NCBI RefSeq assembly: GCF_003992595.1
Contig: NZ_RZNA01000024.1
Span: 62,001 to 126,000, forward strand
Source: Flagellimonas oceanensis
Lineage (GTDB): Bacteria > Bacteroidota > Bacteroidia > Flavobacteriales > Flavobacteriaceae
DNA: 64,000 nucleotides
Direction: 5' to 3'
The notes beneath the pieces were generated by a model. The model had not been told where the DNA came from. It did not search any database and saw nothing but the letters and a program-made list of their open reading frames with translations. Shown here one piece after another: positions 35,895 through 43,904 of the stretch; positions within the stretch are counted from its first letter, which is position 1, and each line of letters opens with the position of its first letter. The translations under genes and the position numbers were made by a program.

Positions 35895-36245
35895 ATGGCC
35901 AAGGAAAAACAACTTGTAATCCAAGAAGCTGATATTACCAACAACTGCCCCAAATGTTTTAATCAGGAACTCAAGATTACGTTTTACCAAAAACATACTT
36001 ATAACGCACTGTACCACAGGACCACAGGCGTGGTTACCAATGAGATAAAATGCAAGAAATGCGACTCGATTATTTATCCCGTGGACTGGACTCCCGATAT
36101 TGAGCGCGTTTTTGATTATTACAACAAACTGGTCAAACCGGACAGAACTGCCGTAAGGTTTACGATGCTTTTCTTTGTTATTCTTGTATTGATGCTATGT
36201 TTGGTAGCTGCTGGGGTTTATTTTTACTTGGAAGGCTTTAATTAA
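35895..36245 (+). CDS. Zinc-ribbon-like membrane protein
   Basis: The 116-residue protein has an N-terminal cytoplasmic part with two Cys pairs (CPKC at about 18-21 and CKKC near 53-56) that can bind one zinc, and a C-terminal transmembrane helix (about 87-111). I do not recognise the family. It follows the histidine kinase by 9 bases, so it may act with it. It overlaps the convergent HIT gene by eight bases. Confidence 0.65.
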   Translation: MAKEKQLVIQEADITNNCPKCFNQELKITFYQKHTYNALYHRTTGVVTNEIKCKKCDSIIYPVDWTPDIERVFDYYNKLVKPDRTAVRFTMLFFVILVLMLCLVAAGVYFYLEGFN

Positions 36246-36630
36246 GGTAAGTCCTGATTTCTTCGGCAACCCTCTCGAACTCCTCTTTGGTCAATTCTTC
36301 CTTATGCTGAAATGTGGCATTGGCCATACTCTGAAGTGGAATAAGGTGTACATGTACGTGGGGTACTTCCAATCCAATTACGGACATGCCCACCCGTTTG
36401 CAGGGCACCGCTTTTTCTATGGCAAGTCCCACCCTTCTTGAAAAAGCCATCAGTTTCATGTATGATTCCTCATCAAGGTCCATGATCTTGTCCACTTCTT
36501 TCTTGGGCACACACAAGGTATGTCCCTTGGAATTGGGATTGATGTCCAAAAATGCATAGTTGTCATCATCCTCCGCAATTTTATAGGAAGGTATGTCCCC
36601 ATTGATGATCTTTGTGAAGATACTGGCCAT
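36238..36630 (-). CDS. HIT-family nucleotide hydrolase
   Basis: The 130-residue protein carries the histidine triad HVHVHLIPL near 99-107 and the family start MASIFTKIINGDIPSYKIAEDD. HIT/Hint-type enzymes hydrolyse AMP-conjugates or dinucleoside polyphosphates. It lies downstream of greA on the same strand, separated from it by a terminator. Confidence 0.9.
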   Translation of the reverse strand: MASIFTKIINGDIPSYKIAEDDDNYAFLDINPNSKGHTLCVPKKEVDKIMDLDEESYMKLMAFSRRVGLAIEKAVPCKRVGMSVIGLEVPHVHVHLIPLQSMANATFQHKEELTKEEFERVAEEIRTYLN

Positions 36631-36651
36631 TTTGATTCGGTTTTAAAATAA

Positions 36652-36676
36652 AAAATCCCGTTTTTCAACGGGATTA
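36652..36676 (-). terminator. greA terminator
   Basis: Read on the minus strand, the stem AATCCCGTT / AACGGGATT is followed by a T tract. It starts 23 bases after the greA stop. Confidence 0.8.
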
Positions 36677-36698
36677 AATATAACCAATTTAGTAACTG

Positions 36699-37175
36699 TT
36701 ACTCTCGTGTGATCTCTAAAATTTCAAATTTCAGAGTTCCATTGGGCACCTTGATCTCAGCCACATCGCCAACTTCTTTTCCCAACAGTCCTTTTCCAAT
36801 CGGGGATGTCACGGAAATTTTTCCCGACTTTAGGTCAGCTTCACTTTCTGCCACCAGGGTATATTTCATTTCCATGCCATTGGCTTGGTTTTTGAGTTTT
36901 ACGGTGGAAAGCACCAAGATTTTAGAGGTATCCAATTGTGATTCATCAATCAAACGGGCATTGGCCAAGGTTTCTTCCATTTTGGAGATTTTCATTTCCA
37001 AAAGACCTTGGGCTTCTTTGGCCGCATCATATTCTGCGTTCTCGGAAAGATCCCCTTTGTCCCTTGCTTCTGCAATGGCCTGCGAGGCTTTGGGGCGCTC
37101 CACATCCTTTAATTGGTTCAATTCATCCCTTAACTTCTTTAATCCTTCGGGTGTATAGTATGAAACTTTGCTCAT
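36699..37175 (-). CDS. greA: Transcript cleavage factor GreA
   Basis: GreA rescues backtracked RNA polymerase by stimulating transcript cleavage. I use ATG 37175 (MSKVSYYTPEGLKKL), giving 158 residues, the typical length; the open frame extends 29 residues upstream without family similarity. The N-terminal coiled coil carries the acidic tip segment DLSENAEYDAAKEAQ near 45-59, and the C-terminal FKBP-like domain has SPIGKGLLGKEVGD. Confidence 0.93.
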   Translation of the reverse strand: MSKVSYYTPEGLKKLRDELNQLKDVERPKASQAIAEARDKGDLSENAEYDAAKEAQGLLEMKISKMEETLANARLIDESQLDTSKILVLSTVKLKNQANGMEMKYTLVAESEADLKSGKISVTSPIGKGLLGKEVGDVAEIKVPNGTLKFEILEITRE

Positions 37176-37360
37176 ATCTTTAATTTTTAATGCAAAGAGA
37201 CATTGAAGAAAATCAGAAAATTTCCCCAATGTACTCTTCCTACAAATACAAAAAATCCTCAACGATACCGATGACCTGCATGGTATTTTTGCGAGGATTT
37301 AACGCAAATATAGGCAAATTTTCATCAACTTTGCTCAAGAAACGTATTCAAACATCGACT

Positions 37361-37795
37361 ATGAAGCACTTCTGGGCCATTGTGATTCTGGCGCTTATCT
37401 TGTCCTGCAGCTCGGATACCTCCAATCGAAATCCTTACCTGCCCGATGCTAGTTTTCGATTTGAGCTTAATATGAACCTTCCATTGTATAACGACCTCCA
37501 ATACCCTTTGAATCCAATCTATGTCGGCAACACCGGTGTGGGTACTCGAGGTGCTTTTGTCATCAATACGGGGTCTGGTTTTATGGCGTGGGAAGCTAGT
37601 TGTCCCAATCATGCACCCAATGATTGCTCCACAATGACGATTGATGGACAAAATGTAGTTTGTAGTTGTGAAGAATATACCTATGAGCTTACGACGGGAT
37701 TATTGTGGAGTACGCCCGATGATGAAAACCGGTACTATGGACTTCTTCCTTATAGAGCTACCCAAAGTGGGAACACTGTTATAATTTCCAATTAA
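37361..37795 (+). CDS. Rieske-like lipoprotein with altered cluster motif
   Basis: The start is ATG 37361, where the lipoprotein signal begins (ALILSC, Cys16); the frame is open further upstream but runs over the greA promoter region. The 144-residue product has a Rieske-type arrangement near its middle: Cys81-Pro-Asn-His84, then Cys89, then Cys101-Ser-Cys103-Glu-Glu-Tyr. A true Rieske site would read C-x-H and C-x-x-H, so the second His ligand is missing. It may hold no [2Fe-2S] cluster, or may use a disulfide in its place. The gene precedes an aldo/keto reductase by 8 bases. Confidence 0.65.
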   Translation: MKHFWAIVILALILSCSSDTSNRNPYLPDASFRFELNMNLPLYNDLQYPLNPIYVGNTGVGTRGAFVINTGSGFMAWEASCPNHAPNDCSTMTIDGQNVVCSCEEYTYELTTGLLWSTPDDENRYYGLLPYRATQSGNTVIISN

Positions 37796-37803
37796 ATTTA
37801 AGA

Positions 37804-38790
37804 ATGAAGTATAGAAAACTCGGAGAAACAGGAATACAAGTCTCTGAAATCTCATTAGGTACTTGGCAAGTCGGGGGGAAATGGGGTTCTGGTTTTGATG
37901 ATAATCTAGCTGAACGCATTATACACGAAGCGATAGATGCAGGCGTAAACTTTATAGATACCGCAGACGTTTACGAAGCTGGGTCAAGTGAAGCTACCGT
38001 AGGTCGAGTTGTAAAATCCAGGTCGGAAGAGGTTTTTGTCGCCACAAAGTGTGGTCGGCAGATAAACCCGCACGTGAATAAAGGGTATACTGTGGACGTA
38101 CTGCGAAAATATGTGGAGGACAGCTTAAGAAATACTGGATTGGAATGTTTGGATTTGATACAACTGCACTGTCCGCCTACCGAAGTATACTATCGACCCG
38201 AAATTTTTGAACTATTCGACCGATTAAAGGATGAAGGTAAAATAAAGAACCTTGGTGTCAGCGTCGAAAAAGTTGAAGAAGGCTTAAAGGCGATTGAATA
38301 TCCGAATGTGAGTACGGTTCAAATCATATTCAATATGTTTAGGCAACGCCCTTCGGAGCTGTTTTTTGAACAAGTACAGAAAAAAAATATCGGTGTGATT
38401 GTGCGTGTGCCCTTGGCCAGTGGGTTACTTTCGGGAAAATTTTCTTCTGACTCCACGTTTGAAAAGGATGACCACAGAAACTTTAACAGAGAGGGTGCCG
38501 CTTTTGATAAAGGAGAAACCTTTAGCGGTGTCCCTTTTGATGTAGGTCTTCAAGCAGTTGATGAACTCAAGAAAATATTCCCTCAGAAAGAAAACCTTGC
38601 GCCTATTGCACTACGTTGGATATTGGATTTCCCCGAGGTAGGTTGCATAATTCCAGGTGCATCCAAAGTCGAACATCTTAAAAGCAATCTTGAGGCTGTG
38701 GAATTACCTCAGCTTACCAAAGATGAAAAGGTAGCTGTAAACCAGATCTATGACAGGCACATTAAAAAGCATGTGCACCAACTTTGGTAA
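37804..38790 (+). CDS. Aldo/keto reductase
   Basis: The 328-residue NADPH-dependent oxidoreductase has a TIM-barrel fold. The catalytic tetrad is visible as Asp/Tyr in DTADVYEAG near 52-60, Lys in ATKCG near 81 and His in LIQLHCPP near 120. The C-terminal cofactor segment is IIPGASKVEHLKSN. It belongs to the AKR group related to L-glyceraldehyde-3-phosphate or pyridoxal reductases; the substrate is unknown. It is probably co-transcribed with the Rieske-like lipoprotein. Confidence 0.88.
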   Translation: MKYRKLGETGIQVSEISLGTWQVGGKWGSGFDDNLAERIIHEAIDAGVNFIDTADVYEAGSSEATVGRVVKSRSEEVFVATKCGRQINPHVNKGYTVDVLRKYVEDSLRNTGLECLDLIQLHCPPTEVYYRPEIFELFDRLKDEGKIKNLGVSVEKVEEGLKAIEYPNVSTVQIIFNMFRQRPSELFFEQVQKKNIGVIVRVPLASGLLSGKFSSDSTFEKDDHRNFNREGAAFDKGETFSGVPFDVGLQAVDELKKIFPQKENLAPIALRWILDFPEVGCIIPGASKVEHLKSNLEAVELPQLTKDEKVAVNQIYDRHIKKHVHQLW

Positions 38791-38850
38791 AAACGATAGA
38801 TAGCTTGTCATTTCCCAAAAGTTACTTTTGGATACTCTTCTATAAATAGA

Positions 38851-38891
38851 AACGGGATTCTGTATTTATGTTCAAATTACAGAATCCCGTT
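38851..38891. terminator. Long hairpin between convergent genes
   Basis: A perfect 14-bp inverted repeat (AACGGGATTCTGTA / TACAGAATCCCGTT) encloses a 13-base loop. On the minus strand it is followed by TCTATTTATAG, a weak T-rich tail. It probably ends the TonB receptor transcript, and perhaps that of the aldo/keto reductase too. Confidence 0.55.
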
Positions 38892-38950
38892 GAAAATTAA
38901 GCTAAAGCACCGTTCTCGACATAAATCTCTTCAATATTTGCTCGAATTGA

Positions 38951-41200
38951 TTAAAAATTGACTGTCGCTCCCACAAGAAAGTTAATCCCTGCTTGCGGAT
39001 AGTAACCGGCACCTTCGATGGTCGTGATAGTTCCTGGATTGGAGTAATCATCATCAAATGTATAGAAATATCCGTTGGAGACAATGTCCGCATCAAAAAT
39101 GTTGTTCACCAACCCGGATAATTCAATACTCTTTATAAAAGAGTTCATATTGATGGTGTACTGCACATTGAAATCCGTCTGCGTGTAACTATCCAAAACC
39201 GAAGTCTCGGAATCAATGTTGCCCATATATTGTTTCCCTACAAATTTGGACAGCAACGACACTTGAAAATTAGCATTGGGCATATAGGAAATGATATTGC
39301 CCGCAATCAATTTTGGTGAATAGGCTATATTCGTGTTCCCTAAATCCTGAAGGACCCCATCCCTTTCAAAATAGAAATCAAGGTTTTTGTTATCACTCAA
39401 GGCGATGTTCGGTCTCCATCGGAACGAATTCGAAATATCGACATTGGCTTCGATTTCGAGGCCCAATCGGTAACTGTCCCCCACATTGGATCGAAGCGGA
39501 GCACCCACATCGTTCAATTCCCCTGTCAAGACCAACTGATCTTTATAGCGCATGTAATAGACATTGGTGTTCAACTGAAAGCTTGGGGAAACATATCGCC
39601 ATCCCAGTTCAAAATCATTGAGTTTTTCTGGTTTTGGGCTTCCACTTTCGTAATCATTGCGGTTAGGTTCACGGTTGGCCCTGGCATACGAGAAATAGAA
39701 ATTATTGTTGCGATTCAAGTCAAATGTGACTCCGGCTTTTGGGTTAAAAAAGTTGAAGGAGTCATCTACCAGACCTGTATCATCCCCGTTGGCTTCGTAT
39801 GTCACTCCACGGTACTGTAGGTCTCCGAACAATGACCATTGGTCCGTCAACTTATAATTGGCCTTGGTATACACGTTAAAATCCGTTTTGGTGGAAGTGT
39901 CATCATAATACCTGTCCCCATATTCGCTATCGCTGGCATACTCGGCCCAAATGATTTCGCCAAAGTGGTCCCCTTTGTACTCATTGTAACCACCTCCCAT
40001 GATCAGTTCCAAGTTTTCATTGTTGTAAGTTGCGGAAAAGATGGTTCCATAAAAATCATTGTCCAACCACCGACGACGAATCAAATCCGTGGTTTCCACC
40101 AAATTGCCATTTACTGTAATGGGCTCCAGGCCATAGGTTGCAAAATCGTCATCGTCCCTATATTGCTCAAAGTAACCTCGACCGCGTGTATAGTGTACAG
40201 CCAAATGGGTGTTCCAAGCGGAATTCCAGGTTTCATACCAGTGCAATTGAAAGTGGTCTTGCTTGTAATCGTCGACCTCATTATCATGGTATTGGGTTAC
40301 ACCATTATCATCGGTATACTCCCCTGCTGAATTGTAGGTACGATTGTTTTCCAACTGATCTGCTGTAATTCCGTTCCATGCTTGGTAGGTAACCTCGTGT
40401 CCGCCAAAAAGCAAAGCTTTAATCAAGGTATTGTCATCATTATACACACCTTGAAGGAAATAACCGTCCAATTCCGAAGCTGCCCTGTCCACATAACCAT
40501 CTGAGGTAACGCGTGACAGTCGTCCAGAAAATTCAAAGTGGTCGTTCATCAATCCTGTACTGAACTTTACATTGTTCCGCAAGGTGTTGAAGCTGCCCAC
40601 GGAAGTTGAGATTCGAGCATAAGCTTCTTCTGAGAAGGCATCAGTGAGCATGTTCAAACTTGCCCCGAAGGCTCCCGCCCCATTGGTGGAAGTACCCACA
40701 CCACGCTGCAATTGCAGGCTTTGTGTGGAGGAAGCAAAATCGGGCATGTTCACCCAAAAAGTCCCTTGTGATTCGGCATCATTGTAAGGAACACCGTTGA
40801 TGGTCACATTTACCCGTGTGGCATCGCTACCACGAACTCGAATGCTTGTATAGCCCACACCTGCACCAGCATCTGAGGTAGTGACCACAGCTGGCATAAA
40901 ATTCATCAAAATGGGTACGTCCTGCCCCAAGTTACGCGGAGCCAGTTCCACTTTGTCCAAATCGGAAAAAGTAATGGGAAAGTCCTTGGTTACCCTAACG
41001 GCTTGCACCAGAACCTCATCCAACACCACTTTTTCGCCTTCAAGACTATCGATGGGTTCTTCTTGGGCACTTGCGGTCAATGCCAAACTAAAAATAGCTG
41101 TTGCGGCACATACCCTTTTAATGTAATTCCGATGGTTGTTTTGCGTCGGTCGCAATGAGCCAGAAGCGGCTCTTTTTTGAATAATTGAATAGAGTTTCAT
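38951..41200 (-). CDS. TonB-dependent receptor, thiamine type (TPP-riboswitch controlled)
   Basis: The 749-residue outer-membrane receptor has a long basic N-terminal region followed by a signal helix ending ASAQ (about 46), a plug domain (about 60-170: VTTSDAGAGVGYTSIRVRGS, VTINGVPYNDAESQG, RGVGTSTNGAGAFG) and a 22-strand barrel ending in a C-terminal aromatic residue (VGATVNF). Its leader contains a TPP riboswitch, so it most likely imports thiamine or a thiamine precursor across the outer membrane. Thiamine-regulated receptors of this kind are known in Bacteroidota from comparative genomics. Confidence 0.88.
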   Translation of the reverse strand: MKLYSIIQKRAASGSLRPTQNNHRNYIKRVCAATAIFSLALTASAQEEPIDSLEGEKVVLDEVLVQAVRVTKDFPITFSDLDKVELAPRNLGQDVPILMNFMPAVVTTSDAGAGVGYTSIRVRGSDATRVNVTINGVPYNDAESQGTFWVNMPDFASSTQSLQLQRGVGTSTNGAGAFGASLNMLTDAFSEEAYARISTSVGSFNTLRNNVKFSTGLMNDHFEFSGRLSRVTSDGYVDRAASELDGYFLQGVYNDDNTLIKALLFGGHEVTYQAWNGITADQLENNRTYNSAGEYTDDNGVTQYHDNEVDDYKQDHFQLHWYETWNSAWNTHLAVHYTRGRGYFEQYRDDDDFATYGLEPITVNGNLVETTDLIRRRWLDNDFYGTIFSATYNNENLELIMGGGYNEYKGDHFGEIIWAEYASDSEYGDRYYDDTSTKTDFNVYTKANYKLTDQWSLFGDLQYRGVTYEANGDDTGLVDDSFNFFNPKAGVTFDLNRNNNFYFSYARANREPNRNDYESGSPKPEKLNDFELGWRYVSPSFQLNTNVYYMRYKDQLVLTGELNDVGAPLRSNVGDSYRLGLEIEANVDISNSFRWRPNIALSDNKNLDFYFERDGVLQDLGNTNIAYSPKLIAGNIISYMPNANFQVSLLSKFVGKQYMGNIDSETSVLDSYTQTDFNVQYTINMNSFIKSIELSGLVNNIFDADIVSNGYFYTFDDDYSNPGTITTIEGAGYYPQAGINFLVGATVNF

Positions 41201-41218
41201 TCGTAAAAATGTTACGAA
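41201..41218 (-). promoter_or_regulatory. Hairpin directly at the TonB receptor start codon
   Basis: The inverted repeat TTCGTAA / TTACGAA (five-base loop) ends at the A of the start codon region. It could bury the translation start as part of the riboswitch expression platform. Confidence 0.4.
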
Positions 41219-41283
41219 TAAAAGGGGTCATTATTCTTTGTTAGTAATTGATTTTTGTTTCTAAAGAAACATAGAAATTCCAA

Positions 41284-41388
41284 GATGCGGCTTGCGCATT
41301 CCCTTGGCAGCATTACCCGCCCAGGTTCTTTGGGTATAATCTCAGCCTTTTTGGTAAAAAGCACCCCTTTGAGATGCCGCAAATGTAA
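41284..41388 (-). promoter_or_regulatory. TPP riboswitch (THI element)
   Basis: On the minus strand every THI-box block is present in order: AAAGGGGTGC, the P3 stem CTTTTTACCAAAAAG, GGCTGAGAT, ATACCC, GAACCTG, GGGTAATGCTGCC and AAGGGAA. The P1 arms are TGCGGC (about 41378-41383) and GCCGCA (about 41286-41291). The aptamer lies about 85 bases before the receptor ATG. Its AAAGGGGT can also pair with ACCCCTTT (41221-41228), a likely switching sequence. Confidence 0.93.
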
Positions 41389-41477
41389 GCTGCGATTATT
41401 GATTTTCATAAAATACCATTGGGAAATTTAACTTTTGATAACAACCATGCCCCCCAACCGCCTGCGTATATAAGGGT

Positions 41478-43904
41478 ATGGACCCTAAATCAAAAAATAG
41501 GTTTACCCTTAAAATCATACTGAGCTATGCGGTTCTCGGTGTTCTTGCCATTCTTGCTGCATTTTTCATCTATGATGAGTTCAAAAGCTATGCTTCTGCA
41601 AAAAACCAGGGGAATAGCAATCAAAAATTACTGAAAACCAATAAATTGCTCACGCAGCTGTATGATGCTGAAAACCTTTCAAAATTGGCCTTGCAAACCA
41701 AAAAGCCCCAGGATTTGAAATCCTATTCGAGAAAAGTGGACTCCATTAACAGCTTCATCGACTCATTGAAACCACTTGCCCAAACCAACAATGGTAAATT
41801 GGACAGTGTGCAAGAGTTGTTAAAACAAAAGGTGTTCAATAATGCCGAACTACGCAAACTGAAGGTGCAGAATGAAAAAAGTGCTTCATTGGATTCGGTT
41901 TTGGATACTTTTCATGAAATGGAAGTGGACATGGGACGAATTACCCCTGAAACGTTTGCTCCCAATTTTCATCAATTGTCTCCGGAGGCACAGGAATCCA
42001 TCAAAGCATATGTGGCATTGCTCAATAAGAACATCCCGAATTCGAATGGAAATACGGATGCCAACAATATCGATTCCATTTTAGCGATCTCCAAGTCCAT
42101 CTTGGAAAAGGCCAAAACCGAGACCGCCACCACGGAACGTACTGTACTTCGAAAAGAGCTACAGATTTACAGGACCGACCTTGAACTGTCGCAAAAAATG
42201 CGGGGGATTTTATCTGACTTTGAACAGGAAATGGCCCAAAATGCCTACTTGGATAGCCTTCAGCAAGAACGAGCCCTTAAAAAAAGTTCAGGATTGGCCG
42301 TGGGAACAATTATCTTAGGACTTATCGTTGTGATCGTGTTCACCCTGATGATATCCAAGGATTATTGGAGAGTACAGCTATACCGGGAACAACTTGAAAG
42401 TGCTAAAAAGTATGCTGAATCACTTTTAAAAATTAGGGAACAGCTCATTTCAACCGTAAGTCACGACCTAAGAACACCCCTAAATACCATTAGCGGGTAT
42501 TCGGACTTGATTGAACAAAGTGGTTTGAACAGCAAACAATTGAACTATCTGAAAAAAATCAAGTCCTCTTCGGCCTATGTGGATAGTTTGGTCAATGATC
42601 TCTTGGATTATTCAAAACTGGAAGCAGGAAAAATCAAACTGGACAACGTACCGTTCTCCCTGCATCAATCAATAGAGGAAGTTGCTGTTGATTTCGAAGA
42701 AATACCATCGAAAAAAGGGGTTGTACTACAATTGGAAATAGCGGAGGAATTGAAAACACCTATCAAAAACGACCCCTTTAGAATACGGCAAATACTTACC
42801 AACATCATTGGGAATGCATTTAAGTTCACAGATTCCGGCCATGTGAAGGTTTCAGCAAAAGTGATGGAAAAAGGAAAAGGCACATGGGCAAGGATCGATA
42901 TAGAGGATACCGGTGCAGGAATACCGGTTGAAAAACAGGAAGCCATCTTCCAGGAATTTACACAAGCAGAGGTGACTTCCAACAAAAAGCAAATCGGTTA
43001 TGGGCTTGGCCTTACCATTTCCAGAAAGCTGACGGAATTGTTGGGCGGCTCATTGAGCTTGAAGAGTCAGGTTGGGGTGGGCAGCACTTTCACTGTTCAG
43101 GTTCCCATAGAATTTTCAAAGATGGAAATGGATGAAAATGACTCCAAAGAAATTGCTCACGAACTAGAGGAACTACACGTTTTGGTTTTTGATGATGATG
43201 AGAACATGCTTGGCCTTATTTCGGAACTTTGCAAAGTCAACAATATCAAAACAACGACTTTTACAGGTCTTGCTGATTTTGATCTTTCAAAAACCCAACA
43301 ATTCGATGTCGTTCTTACGGATATTCAAATGCCCGTTGCTGATGGATTCTCCGTCCTAAAAGCCATTCAAAACATGGGATACCAGAAACCCATAATTGCC
43401 ATGACGGGACAACAAATCGGCAATAAAAGTGAATACTTGGACTCCGGTTTTTCCGAAGTTCTACAGAAACCATTTACGGCGAATTCACTCTTAAAAACCT
43501 TAAAACAGACAGAAAAGAAAACCTTTTCCAAGGGTTTACCTACTTCGGATTCTTCCGTGTTTACCCTCAGTAATATTTCACCTTTTTTGGATGACCAAGA
43601 TGCCATTCAGGAAGTTTTGAAAGTGTTTCTGGAGAATACGAGCAAAAGTCTTGGACTCATGTTTTCGGCCGTTGGCAACAAGGACTATAACGATATCCGC
43701 GCAACATCGCATAAAATGTTGCCTATGTTTCGGCAATTGGAAGTACAACATGCCATACCCTTATTAGAGATTTTGGAAAACATTTCAGATGATTCAAAAG
43801 GAGAAAAAGCGTTCCATATTCTTTCAGAACTAAAGGAAGTTGTGGACAAAATGGAAAGCGACATCCAACAGTATTTGGCTAAACATTCAGTTGATATTGA
43901 TTGA
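41478..43904 (+). CDS. Hybrid sensor histidine kinase with receiver and Hpt domains
   Basis: The 808-residue protein carries a complete phosphorelay in one chain. There are two transmembrane helices (about 13-32 and 273-294) around a helical periplasmic sensor. The HisKA box is STVSHDLRTPLNTISGYSDL (His near 331). The ATPase domain has IIGNAFKFTDSG, IEDTGAGIP and GYGLGLTISRK. The receiver (about 570-685) has FDDDE, phospho-acceptor Asp in LTDIQMP, and QKPFT. The C-terminal Hpt domain has ATSHKML with the transfer His. It faces the sigma-54 activator gene and overlaps it by 26 bases. Confidence 0.92.
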   Translation: MDPKSKNRFTLKIILSYAVLGVLAILAAFFIYDEFKSYASAKNQGNSNQKLLKTNKLLTQLYDAENLSKLALQTKKPQDLKSYSRKVDSINSFIDSLKPLAQTNNGKLDSVQELLKQKVFNNAELRKLKVQNEKSASLDSVLDTFHEMEVDMGRITPETFAPNFHQLSPEAQESIKAYVALLNKNIPNSNGNTDANNIDSILAISKSILEKAKTETATTERTVLRKELQIYRTDLELSQKMRGILSDFEQEMAQNAYLDSLQQERALKKSSGLAVGTIILGLIVVIVFTLMISKDYWRVQLYREQLESAKKYAESLLKIREQLISTVSHDLRTPLNTISGYSDLIEQSGLNSKQLNYLKKIKSSSAYVDSLVNDLLDYSKLEAGKIKLDNVPFSLHQSIEEVAVDFEEIPSKKGVVLQLEIAEELKTPIKNDPFRIRQILTNIIGNAFKFTDSGHVKVSAKVMEKGKGTWARIDIEDTGAGIPVEKQEAIFQEFTQAEVTSNKKQIGYGLGLTISRKLTELLGGSLSLKSQVGVGSTFTVQVPIEFSKMEMDENDSKEIAHELEELHVLVFDDDENMLGLISELCKVNNIKTTTFTGLADFDLSKTQQFDVVLTDIQMPVADGFSVLKAIQNMGYQKPIIAMTGQQIGNKSEYLDSGFSEVLQKPFTANSLLKTLKQTEKKTFSKGLPTSDSSVFTLSNISPFLDDQDAIQEVLKVFLENTSKSLGLMFSAVGNKDYNDIRATSHKMLPMFRQLEVQHAIPLLEILENISDDSKGEKAFHILSELKEVVDKMESDIQQYLAKHSVDID

